Source: Hinthialibacter sp964556895 | GTDB taxonomy: Bacteria > Hinthialibacterota > Hinthialibacteria > Hinthialibacterales > Hinthialibacteraceae | DNA: 64,000 bases | Assembly: GCA_964556895.1 (NCBI GenBank) | Contig: CAZKYC010000012.1 | Location: 8,542 to 72,541 of the forward strand | Direction of reading: 5' to 3' | Shown here: piece after piece, positions 26,105-33,831 of the stretch | Numbering within the stretch: position 1 is the first letter of the stretch | How the letters are laid out: every line of letters begins with the position of its first letter | The notes under the pieces: model-generated | The model's input: the letters and a program-made list of their open reading frames with translations, nothing else | Told to the model about the DNA's origin: nothing | Database searches by the model: none | Position numbers and translations under genes: made by a program

Positions 26105-27070
26105 ATGAACGAAAATCGAGTGTACAGTTGCCCTTCTGTTACTCAAACTAAAGCCCCAAACGCCTCAATTCTTCAAGACAATTTTTATCAACACACGGCC
26201 CTCAATCGCCGCGGGTTTTTGGCGTCTTCGATTGCGCTATGTGGAGTGCATGCGTCTTCGGCGCAAGCCCGTTCTATCGCAAACCCTCTCTTTGTGATGA
26301 GCAACTGGTTTTACTTCGCTGACCCCAAACCATCATGGCAAGATCGGCTGGCCTTTCTTAAATCACAGGGCGTGAATGCAATCAGCTTTTCACTAGGTAG
26401 CGAAAACCGCTGGGATGAGTTCAATGAAGTCATTGAACTGTGCCAGGCGATGGACGTTGAAATGACAACCGTCTACCAAGGAATCAACATTGATGATAAA
26501 ACCATTAGCCCATTGATGGTCAAACTCATCGAACGCCTCAAGGGACAGACAACCAAATTACAGCTCAACCTGACCAGCAAGGCCTATCAACCGTCCGACC
26601 CGGCGGGCGACGCGAGCGCGGCAGCGGCGTTGGAAAATGTCGCGAAACAGGCCTTTGACGCGGGGCTATCCATCACGCTGTATCCTCATTGTTTTTTCTG
26701 GGGCGAACGTGCGTCTGACATGGCGCGGCTTGCTAAGCAATTTAACGATCCACGCCTGCGAATCACCTTCAACCTGTACCACTGGCTCAAAGTCGAAGGG
26801 CCGGATAACGGAGAGAAAGCCTTTGAATCCGCGCTGCCTTATCTTGATTGCGTCACCATCAACGGTTCATTCAAACACGCCAAAACGATGGACGTTCGCG
26901 ACGGCATCGTTCCATTAGGCGAAGGCGACTATGACGTTCACTCGTTTGTCAAATCATTTAAGCAGGCGGGATTTCGCGGCCCGGTTGGGTTGATTGGCTA
27001 TGGAATCGACGGCGATGTCTTGCCCAAACTCGCCAAGTCAATCGCTGTCTGGAAGGCGTGGAGAATTTGA
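26105..27070 (+). CDS. Exported sugar-phosphate isomerase/epimerase-like TIM barrel
   Basis: AP-endonuclease-2-type TIM barrel with a twin-arginine-like signal after a 32-residue leader (LNRRGFLASSIALCGVHASSAQA). The barrel shows successive strands AISFSLGS, MTTVYQGI, SITLYPHCFF, RITFNLYHWL, CVTING and PVGLIGYGIDG. These are the usual positions of substrate and metal residues, although the Glu/His set is partly changed (TLYPH, NLYHW). It follows thrB by 26 bases, so it is likely in the same transcript. Such exported forms are common in planctomycete-like phyla; substrate unknown. Confidence 0.8.
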   Translation: MNENRVYSCPSVTQTKAPNASILQDNFYQHTALNRRGFLASSIALCGVHASSAQARSIANPLFVMSNWFYFADPKPSWQDRLAFLKSQGVNAISFSLGSENRWDEFNEVIELCQAMDVEMTTVYQGINIDDKTISPLMVKLIERLKGQTTKLQLNLTSKAYQPSDPAGDASAAAALENVAKQAFDAGLSITLYPHCFFWGERASDMARLAKQFNDPRLRITFNLYHWLKVEGPDNGEKAFESALPYLDCVTINGSFKHAKTMDVRDGIVPLGEGDYDVHSFVKSFKQAGFRGPVGLIGYGIDGDVLPKLAKSIAVWKAWRI

Positions 27071-27107
27071 TCTGTATTTCGAAAATAATGTGTTAACGAC
27101 AATCCCC

Positions 27108-27165
27108 CCTGTCCACCATTGGCGGACTTTCCCCCCTTATATAAGGGGGGCTTGGGGGAGATCAT
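27108..27165. repeat. Palindromic intergenic repeat
   Basis: CCCCCCTTATATAAGGGGGG at 27131-27150 is a perfect 20-bp palindrome, flanked by more C- and G-runs (TCCCCCCTG, TTGGGGGAGATC). Related but decayed C/G-run sequences occur near 46186-46226 and 46870-46903. It lies between convergent genes and may also act as a terminator. Confidence 0.6.
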
Positions 27166-27182
27166 CTGTTAAATACACATCA

Positions 27183-28400
27183 TTACTCGAACGTTTGAAA
27201 GATATTGATTGACGACGGTTCGAAGTCTCCTGAGATCAACACAAGATGCAACCCATCAAAGTCGCGTACCAGCGCTACCATTCCCTGCTCTGCGCTGTAG
27301 GAAATACCCACAATTGATGCGCCGCCCCGGTCGTCGACCAAAGAAGCGAATACCGCCCCGGTCTCGTCTTCGTCAGCGCCTTCAGGCGCGTAAAACTGAA
27401 TCTCGCGCGGCAATTCGCCCTCATCCGCCAACAGCAAAAACGTGCCGCCTGTCGGCAGGCTCAACTGCCCTGTGCTGGTTGATTGTGGAACATCCTTGCC
27501 TTCGGGGATTCTTCCAATGCGCGCTTCGTCAAAATCACCATCGGCTAAGTCAAAGAAAGGCGTATCGGGACGCGGCGTGGGTGTGGTTTGTACTGGGAAC
27601 GCGCCTGTGGTTGCATAAACCGATGAGACGCCTGAACCCAGGCTTACCGTCAGGCTTTGTAATTCGGGCCGGATAAAACTGAACAAGTTTCCGTCTTCAT
27701 CAATGATTCGATATCCCTGGCCCGACAACGAAAGCGCGGCAGCGGTTGCGGGCAACGAGCCCGCTGGGGGCAGCTGAACCGCCAAACCAAACGATTTAAC
27801 TTCACCATCGTCATACAAGACAAAGTAACCGCCTTCGACTGCTTCGAGGTCGACCGCTTTTAATTTGCTTGATTCAGAGAACCCATAGTTGGTGGCGTCT
27901 CCGAAGAAAGCCAATTCACCAGTCTCATACAAGACGATATAGCCGTTGCCGCTGTTGGTCAGTTCGATGTCGACCGCGTCGTCCATGACCCATTCGCCGT
28001 AAAACGGCGCGTCGCCAACGGTGAGAACTTTGCCTTCGTCTGTAAGAAAATACATGCCCATAAAGTTGGGCGCAGGTTCAAGCGCGATAACATTCTCGCG
28101 CCGCTCTAACTCAGGCGCGCCATAATCGACCGCGTCGCCGAAGGAATGCAGCCCCGCTTCATCGTCTAAAATATAATAGCCGTTGCGCGTCGGAGTGAGG
28201 GTAAAATCAACCGCGGTGATATCTTCGGCGCCGCCATAGTTGACGGCAGTGCCGAGCGTTTTGACTGATCCGTCTTGATACAAGATATATACGTCTGACT
28301 CGCCGAAAGCGGTCTCGATATCGACGGCCTGTTGGGCGGGCGCCGACATCGCCGCAACGAGCAGGGCCGACATGACTAGTGTGAATCGCTGAATCGTCAT
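27183..28400 (-). CDS. Secreted propeller-like repeat protein
   Basis: Signal peptide at residues 1-22 (MTIQRFTLVMSALLVAAMSAPA). From residue ~25 to ~235 there are about six repeats of ~40 residues, each of the form 'AVDIE.....GYYVLDE.G.V.SFGDA..YG' (e.g. VDIELTNSGNGYIVLYETGELAFFGDATNYG). The motif resembles the 'GYW...DGGVFSFGDA.FYGS' repeats of secreted actinobacterial proteins, which are predicted beta-propellers. The C-terminal ~170 residues are a separate beta domain. The same repeat type makes up the protein at 48287. Function probably structural or binding (inference). Confidence 0.78.
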   Translation of the reverse strand: MTIQRFTLVMSALLVAAMSAPAQQAVDIETAFGESDVYILYQDGSVKTLGTAVNYGGAEDITAVDFTLTPTRNGYYILDDEAGLHSFGDAVDYGAPELERRENVIALEPAPNFMGMYFLTDEGKVLTVGDAPFYGEWVMDDAVDIELTNSGNGYIVLYETGELAFFGDATNYGFSESSKLKAVDLEAVEGGYFVLYDDGEVKSFGLAVQLPPAGSLPATAAALSLSGQGYRIIDEDGNLFSFIRPELQSLTVSLGSGVSSVYATTGAFPVQTTPTPRPDTPFFDLADGDFDEARIGRIPEGKDVPQSTSTGQLSLPTGGTFLLLADEGELPREIQFYAPEGADEDETGAVFASLVDDRGGASIVGISYSAEQGMVALVRDFDGLHLVLISGDFEPSSINIFQTFE

Positions 28401-28446
28401 TTGCGTCTTCTCGCTTTCTATCGTCTCTCTTCGTTCTGAATACGGC

Positions 28447-28971
28447 TTAGTCGGTTATCTCAAAGGATGAATACGCAAACTCATAGCGCTCCATGTATCG
28501 AGTGGAACTGTCAAGCGAGAGGGGCGGAAAGGTCAACCGCGCCGGCCAGCAGTCATGAAAGGTAAAGCGAAGAACGCGATTGTTTCTGCGGTTTTGTAAA
28601 TCGATTTCGATTTCGCGCTTGTTGACGGTCCCATCGATGATCTCGTCGCGCCAATCGCGCATCTTTTTATCAAATACGCCATGAAGAATGAGGCGCGCAT
28701 AGCGCGTCCCGCCCGGTTCGGCGTCGCCGTCTTCAAACGTGACCGTGGTTTCGCTATCAAGGCCTTCAACCATAAAGACTTCGCCGATTCCGGACAGGCC
28801 CTTTACTTCGACATCCACCACCGACGTGAGTGGGTATTCACGCGGGTCAGAGTCATCAAAATCTTGCGGGGTCGCGTTCTGGGCGCCGATCGGGGCGACC
28901 ACCGCCCACGCGCCAGCGAACAACATGGATGAAAGAGCGAACACGATGAACCCTTGTTTTTTACCAATCAT
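28447..28971 (-). CDS. T4 gp19-like tail-tube domain protein with a signal peptide
   Basis: Residues ~1-32 are a hydrophobic signal (KKQGFIVFALSSMLFAGAWAVVAPIGAQ). The rest aligns with the phage/eCIS tube family (PF06841, gp19; e.g. Pvc1). VDVEVKGLSGIGEVFMVEGLDSETTV gives the F-v-v-GLsGiG-f-evsGLd start. Then come a LHGVFDKKMRDWRDEI block, the KREIEIDLQNRRNNRVLRFTF strand pair and WPARLTFPPLSLDSS, ending MERYEFAYSSFEI. Tube proteins are normally cytoplasmic, so the signal peptide is odd. No sheath, baseplate or ATPase gene is nearby. AGGAAA upstream supports the start. It is 46 bases upstream of the propeller-like gene on the same strand; co-export is inference. Confidence 0.75.
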   Translation of the reverse strand: MIGKKQGFIVFALSSMLFAGAWAVVAPIGAQNATPQDFDDSDPREYPLTSVVDVEVKGLSGIGEVFMVEGLDSETTVTFEDGDAEPGGTRYARLILHGVFDKKMRDWRDEIIDGTVNKREIEIDLQNRRNNRVLRFTFHDCWPARLTFPPLSLDSSTRYMERYEFAYSSFEITD

Positions 28972-29222
28972 TTTTCTATTTCCTTTCGTCTATGAAATGA
29001 ATAATTGAATGAAAACCAAATTGATGCTTACAGTCGAATAGTAGACACAAATACCCTAACTGACTATTCATTTCATTTGAACGGTTATTATTGACAATCT
29101 TACTCTATAGCGTTAATGGCTTTTGTCCAAAAAAGAACCGAAAAAGAATTGATGAAATGCGCGACTGTAACTAGTATATAGACAGTAAGATTCACCGCAT
29201 TTCCGCTCAGTATACTAGGTTG

Positions 29223-29436
29223 AAACGGTACTGCGGTGTTCGTGACCGGGACACTGTTTGAGAGGCTAATGTTATCGCTTTTGGGCCCTTGTCGTCTGCT
29301 TTCGCCTCACGCCCTATAGGGGACGACGGCTGAGCATACTGTTGGGCCCACCTGTTGAGTAAGGTCTTCTCAACGCCACCCACACGGCACAGGCGGTTCG
29401 TTTCATTTCAACGGCCCTCGTTTTGAGGGCCGTTTT
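29223..29436 (+). ncRNA. ssrS: 6S RNA
   Basis: Regulatory RNA that mimics an open promoter and binds the housekeeping RNA polymerase. The 5' part GGTGTTCGTGACCGGGACA... lines up with E. coli 6S (GATGTTCGCAAGCGGGCCA), and GGCTGAGCATACTGTTGGGCC with its GGTGAGCATGCTCGGTCC. Pairing seen: GTGTT/GTG near 29236-29244 with the GGCAC/CAC region near 29390-29395 (closing stem). GTCGTC with GACGAC and CCCTATAGGGG form the apical stem, and GTTGAG...CTCAAC a side hairpin in the 3' bubble strand. A -10 box TATACT (29211-29216) precedes it and an intrinsic terminator ends it. The exact 5' and 3' ends are estimates. Confidence 0.85.
29410..29436 (+). terminator. Intrinsic terminator of 6S RNA
   Basis: AACGGCCCTC (29410-29419) is inverted at 29425-29434 with a 5-base loop and followed by TTTTGATTT. 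It separates the 6S RNA from the glycosyltransferase gene. Confidence 0.85.
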
Positions 29437-29503
29437 GATTTGGGGCCATGTTAAACGTGTGTATACTAAACCACAAATTAAAACCCAAAAAAGCAGCCTA
29501 ACC

Positions 29504-30790
29504 ATGTCTAGTTCAGTCGCCCTGGTTACGACCGAAAACCTGCCTTACTCCAACTGCCCGTGCGCGGGCGGCGGCGTCCGTATTGCCGGCCTGGGCGACA
29601 TGCTGGGCCAAAATGGAATTGACTACACCTACTGGCTGCTTGAAGAACGAAAACAACAAATTGATCCACGGTATGAATTTTCTATTCAGTATTATAAGCC
29701 GGAACTTCTCGACCAACGGTTGAACGAATCCAACCACGACGCCGTCATTGTAGAACAATGGCAGCCGTTGACCTTTTTGAAAACGCCTATTGCCCCCCCC
29801 CTCATTGTCGACTTGCCCGGCCCCTTGATGATGGAGTATTACTGGCGAGACCATGACAATTATCTTCAACACATGAACCATAAACTCAATTGCCTCGCCC
29901 AGGTTGATTACGCCATGTGCGCCGACCCGCGCCAGCGGGGTTACTATTCAGCCTGGCTGTCATGGGCGGGATGGCCGCCTGACCAAGACCGCTTGGTTGT
30001 GGCGCCGTTTTGCATGCGCGAAATGCCCAAGTCGCGCCAGGGCCATGTCGAAGACGAGCCCCTCTTTCTCTGGGGCGGCATGATGTGGCCGTGGCATGAC
30101 CGGCGCCAGGCCTTTCAATGTATCGTCTCTTCACTTCAAGACGCCGACCGCGGCCAGCTCGCCGTTGTCGGTTCGCACGGAAACGAAGACGGTCTACATC
30201 CGTTCTACCAATCTTTCAGAGACCACAACCGCGTCTCCTGGCTGGGGCAATACGCCTTTACTGACTATGTGACCGAACTCAAACGCTCCGCCGTCGCTCT
30301 AGACCTCAGCGCGCCAACCGAAGAGCGCCGCCTGTCATCAGACCTTCGAACGGGAACCGCCCTGTGGTCAGGAACACCCTGTATCGTGACGCCAGATTCT
30401 GCTTGGGCAAAAATGATAGAAGACCATAACGCTGGATGGATCATCCCATACAATGATAAAAAACAACTCACTGAGATCATCACACAGATCGCGCATGAAC
30501 GGTGCGACCTGGTCGCCAAGCGAAGGGGCGCCTCAGCGGCCTCAACAAATATCTCACAAAAAAGTCGCATAAATCCACTATTAAACATACTAGAAAACCC
30601 ATCAAAACGTTCTTCTGCCCCTCCTTGGAGATCAATCCAAGACCATGATAGAGAGAAGCGTTTGAAAGAATTACAAGAAAACGTGTTTCAACTAGAACAT
30701 AATAAGCAGTTGATTCAAAATGATTTAGATTCAATTAGAGCCAATCCTCTATTTCGACTTTACAAAAATTTAATAGAATTATTGAAATAA
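29504..30790 (+). CDS. Glycosyltransferase-like protein with C-terminal coiled coil
   Basis: Probably a cytoplasmic GT-B-type glycosyltransferase for surface glycans. The N-terminal part has the Gly-rich acceptor loop CAGGGVRIAGLGDMLGQNGI. The second half has ELKRSAVALDLSAPTEERRLSSDLRTGTALWSGTPCIVTPDSAWAKMI, the usual nucleotide-sugar site region of GT4/GT1 enzymes. The last ~60 residues are a basic/acidic coiled coil. The start at 29504 removes a poorly coding leader. Ribosome site weak. Monocistronic, between 6S RNA and a YD-repeat lipoprotein. Confidence 0.7.
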   Translation: MSSSVALVTTENLPYSNCPCAGGGVRIAGLGDMLGQNGIDYTYWLLEERKQQIDPRYEFSIQYYKPELLDQRLNESNHDAVIVEQWQPLTFLKTPIAPPLIVDLPGPLMMEYYWRDHDNYLQHMNHKLNCLAQVDYAMCADPRQRGYYSAWLSWAGWPPDQDRLVVAPFCMREMPKSRQGHVEDEPLFLWGGMMWPWHDRRQAFQCIVSSLQDADRGQLAVVGSHGNEDGLHPFYQSFRDHNRVSWLGQYAFTDYVTELKRSAVALDLSAPTEERRLSSDLRTGTALWSGTPCIVTPDSAWAKMIEDHNAGWIIPYNDKKQLTEIITQIAHERCDLVAKRRGASAASTNISQKSRINPLLNILENPSKRSSAPPWRSIQDHDREKRLKELQENVFQLEHNKQLIQNDLDSIRANPLFRLYKNLIELLK

Positions 30791-30928
30791 TCGAATAATT
30801 GTGTATAAAATGGTGAATTATACAGTTGAATAGAAAATTTAACTTTTTCTCTATCTTTTAATCTTAGACATGCTATAGTGGTTATATAAGATTACGTTTT
30901 GTAATTATTTTTTATAGGATATAGGGCA

Positions 30929-31246
30929 ATGGAAATTCGGGATCGTATTCAAGCGCTTATGCTGCTTGTCGGCCTCATGGTCGTTGTCGGCTGCTTTTTC
31001 AGCCTGCAAAGCGAAACGACCGTAACGGTTGAGCAAGTACAAACCCCATCGCTCATCGAAGTCACCTCTAACTATGAGTATGATGAGTTTAACCGCCTCA
31101 CGGCGATTCATTACTCAGACGGTCTCCATGTGAAATTCATTTATGATAATGAGGGAAACCTAATCGAACGCCGTGAGTATCACGACAAAGATACGCCGGA
31201 TGAAGGGCCAAAACTTGCGGCGAATGTTGCAGGAGAAAATGGTTAG
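30929..31246 (+). CDS. Small lipoprotein with a YD (RHS-type) repeat
   Basis: 105 residues. Residues 1-22 look like a lipoprotein signal (MEIRDRIQALMLLVGLMVVVGC, lipobox VVGC). After a ~25-residue linker comes YEYDEFNRLTAIHYSDGLHVKFIYDNEGNLIERREY, which is one-and-a-half YD repeats as found in hundreds of copies in RHS toxins and teneurins. Here they stand alone on an envelope anchor, with no room for a toxin. AGGG lies 3 to 4 bases before the ATG. Single gene. Function unknown. Confidence 0.75.
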   Translation: MEIRDRIQALMLLVGLMVVVGCFFSLQSETTVTVEQVQTPSLIEVTSNYEYDEFNRLTAIHYSDGLHVKFIYDNEGNLIERREYHDKDTPDEGPKLAANVAGENG

Positions 31247-31262
31247 ATCAAGGCGAAATTAT

Positions 31263-32696
31263 TTATGAGTTTCCATTAGCCGTCAATTTTTGGGCGGCTT
31301 TTTTCATCATTGATCCCCACCCGTTGCCTCTATGGTCAGCAAACAGGTCATCTAATTTTTCGACAGACTCGCTTAGCGCAATCATGATGGCGTGGTCGCC
31401 AGCCAACAACTCGTCTTCGCCTTTGGGGATGAGAATCTCGTCGCCGCGAACAATGGCGCCAAGCAGTACATTACTCGGAAACGGGTTCGATTTGAGCTTC
31501 TTGCCGACCAACGGGGAGTTTTCAACAACTTCGAGTTCTATTGCTTCCGCCCGGTCATCCGCAAGTGTGGTCATCGTAAGCGTCTTGCCCTGTCGTACGA
31601 ACCGCATAATCGCGTTGATAGTAGACAATCGTGGATTGATAGCGACGTCAATCGGCTGAATGTAGCGCAGCAATGGGATGTATTGCGGCTTGCGGGTAAT
31701 GGTGATCACCCGGCTGGCGCCTTCTTGTTTGGCTAACAATGCCGCCAGGATATTGGTTTCATCGTCTTGAGAAGCGGCGATAAACCCGTCAGCGTCGCTG
31801 ACCCCGGCCTCTTTTAACATGCTGATGTCGGTGCCGTCGCCGTGTAAGATGGTTACGTCTTGAAGCAAGTCGGCGAACATCTCGCAGCGGTCTTCATCTT
31901 CTTCAATAATAATCAAATGTACGCCTGATGATTCCAAGCGGTCAGCGAGAAAAAACGCCGCCCGGCTGGCGCCTACGATGACGACTTTCTTTAACAGGCA
32001 ATCCTTAACGCCGCCTAATTCGCTCACATACCCATAAGCGGCCGGCGACGTGATGACATAAACCTGGTCGCCCGCGTTTACGATGGTATCGCCTCGGGGT
32101 ACCACGACATGGCCATTGCGTACCACACAGGCAAACAACAGGGTCTCGTCATAGCCGAGTTTGGGTAGTTCCTTTAACGGCTTACCACAAAGCAGTGATT
32201 CTGGTTTTACACGAAAGCCAATCAGTTTTAACCGGCCTTCGGCAAATTCCGCCACGCTGTTTGCCACCGGGATCATCAACAAGTCATGCAATTCTAACGA
32301 CGCCACTTCGTCAGGGTTGATGATGAGGTCGATGTGCATCGCGTCGGCGTATAACTTACGATCAGGCGCGAGGTATTCTTCGTTTTTTACGCGGGCGATC
32401 ACGGTAGTGACGCCAAACTGTTTCGCCAGCGATGACGACACCATGTTGCATTCATCGTTGTCGCTGACGCCGATGAACAAGTCGGCCTTTTTGATGCCCG
32501 CTTCGATCAACACCGCGGCGCTGGCCCCGTTGCCCGCGATACACATCGCGTCGACATGGTTTTCGATCTCAGCCAACAACGTTGTATTGGAGTCGATAAT
32601 CTTGACTTGGTGGCCTTCTTTGGTGAGGCGGCGCGCAAGCCCCTGTCCCACTTGGCCGGCCCCCATGATGATGACGGTCAGTTGGAGTTTTGCCAC
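31263..32696 (-). CDS. trkA: Trk-type potassium uptake regulator TrkA
   Basis: Peripheral cytoplasmic subunit that gates a TrkH-type K+ channel by binding NAD(H). Two RCK-N/RCK-C pairs: the first dinucleotide motif IIMGAGQVGQGLARRL, D at IIDSN; the second KVVIVGASRAAFFLADRL; each followed by an RCK-C domain (RLKLIGFRVKPESLLCGKPL and AIELEVVENSPLVGKKL). The GTG start has AGGTGG 7 bases upstream. Its start overlaps the glycerate kinase stop by 19 bases, so it is the last gene of the mlaF-mlaD-kinase run. No trkH in the window. Confidence 0.92.
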   Translation of the reverse strand: MAKLQLTVIIMGAGQVGQGLARRLTKEGHQVKIIDSNTTLLAEIENHVDAMCIAGNGASAAVLIEAGIKKADLFIGVSDNDECNMVSSSLAKQFGVTTVIARVKNEEYLAPDRKLYADAMHIDLIINPDEVASLELHDLLMIPVANSVAEFAEGRLKLIGFRVKPESLLCGKPLKELPKLGYDETLLFACVVRNGHVVVPRGDTIVNAGDQVYVITSPAAYGYVSELGGVKDCLLKKVVIVGASRAAFFLADRLESSGVHLIIIEEDEDRCEMFADLLQDVTILHGDGTDISMLKEAGVSDADGFIAASQDDETNILAALLAKQEGASRVITITRKPQYIPLLRYIQPIDVAINPRLSTINAIMRFVRQGKTLTMTTLADDRAEAIELEVVENSPLVGKKLKSNPFPSNVLLGAIVRGDEILIPKGEDELLAGDHAIMIALSESVEKLDDLFADHRGNGWGSMMKKAAQKLTANGNS

Positions 32697-33814
32697 AATC
32701 GGACCACCTGTTCGCCGGCGTTGGCCAGTAGAGACGCCGCGTTTTTCATCGCATCTTCAAGCAACGTAGGACCAGAAACAATCGGAAACAGCGCTGTCAT
32801 CCCCAGAGTATACAAGGCCGACAGGTCTCCTGAGAGGCTGCCGGCCAAACCGACTACAGGCGCGCCGACTTTCTTTGCACGCTCCGCGACGCCGGCGGGC
32901 GCTTTTCCATATTGGGTTTGTTCGTCGATCTTGCCTTCTCCAGTGAAAACCAGATCAGCGCCCTTCAAGGCGTCATCAAGTTTGACTGTATCCGCGACCA
33001 GATCAAATCCTGAGCGAATTTCCGCCCCACAGAATGCGACTAACCCAGCGCCCAAGCCTCCAGCGGCGCCAGCGCTTGGTAGTGAGGCGACATCAATATC
33101 AAATGTTTGTTTCCAACAGTTGGCGGCATTGTTCAACCCATCGTCAAGCGTCTTCACCATCTCAGGCGTGGCGCCTTTTTGAGGGCCAAATACCGCCGCC
33201 GCCCCTTCAGGCCCCGCCAGTGGGTTGGTCACATCACTGGCGATAAAAATTGGAATTTGGCGTAAGCGTTCAGGGACATTCTCTGAGATTATCCGGGCAA
33301 GTTTCGTTAATCCGCCGCCATGAGGTTCTATGGCTTCGCCGTTGGCGTCAAGCAACTCATAGCCCAGCGCGACGGCCATGCCCAGCCCGCCGTCGACGGT
33401 GGCGCTGCCGCCGATGCCCATAATCACGCGTTCGCAGCCGCGCTCAATCGCGTCTAGCAACAGTTCGCCCGTGCCAAACGTACTCGTCTTGAGCGGGTTG
33501 CGCTCATTTGGGCCAATCAACCGCAGACCAGAGGCTTCAGCCATCTCAATGACCGCAGTGCGCCCTTCATCAATCAAACCATAGCGGGATTGTATGGTTC
33601 GCATCAATGGATCATGAACTTCAACCCCTACCCACTCTCCATCACACGCGGCGAGAATCGATTCCGCCGTCCCGTCGCCGCCATCAGCGACAGGTACACA
33701 GAGAACCTCCGCGTCTGCAATGACGCGCCAGACGCCTTCAGCAATCGCATCAGCGGCGGCGGGCGCAGACAGGCTTTCTTTGAATGCATTGGGTGCAATA
33801 ACGATGCGGACCAT
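32678..33814 (-). CDS. Glycerate kinase (GlxK/GarK type)
   Basis: Phosphorylates D-glycerate with ATP. Family marks: IVIAPNAFKESLSAPAAADAIAEGV at the N-terminus, CVPVADGGDGTAE, IMGIGGSATVDGG and the C-terminal FTGEGKIDEQTQYGKAP. The start at 33814 (AGGAAG upstream) gives the usual N-terminus; an earlier in-frame start would overlap the mlaD coding region. It is 17 bases after mlaD. Whether its product is the 2- or 3-phosphate is not readable. Confidence 0.92.
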   Translation of the reverse strand: MVRIVIAPNAFKESLSAPAAADAIAEGVWRVIADAEVLCVPVADGGDGTAESILAACDGEWVGVEVHDPLMRTIQSRYGLIDEGRTAVIEMAEASGLRLIGPNERNPLKTSTFGTGELLLDAIERGCERVIMGIGGSATVDGGLGMAVALGYELLDANGEAIEPHGGGLTKLARIISENVPERLRQIPIFIASDVTNPLAGPEGAAAVFGPQKGATPEMVKTLDDGLNNAANCWKQTFDIDVASLPSAGAAGGLGAGLVAFCGAEIRSGFDLVADTVKLDDALKGADLVFTGEGKIDEQTQYGKAPAGVAERAKKVGAPVVGLAGSLSGDLSALYTLGMTALFPIVSGPTLLEDAMKNAASLLANAGEQVVRLWQNSN

Positions 33815-33831
33815 TGGATTGCTTCCTGAAG

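Noticed and set aside
28447..28971. A full contractile injection system or prophage around the tube-like gene
   Set aside because: No sheath, baseplate, spike, ATPase, portal, terminase or integrase gene lies within the window.
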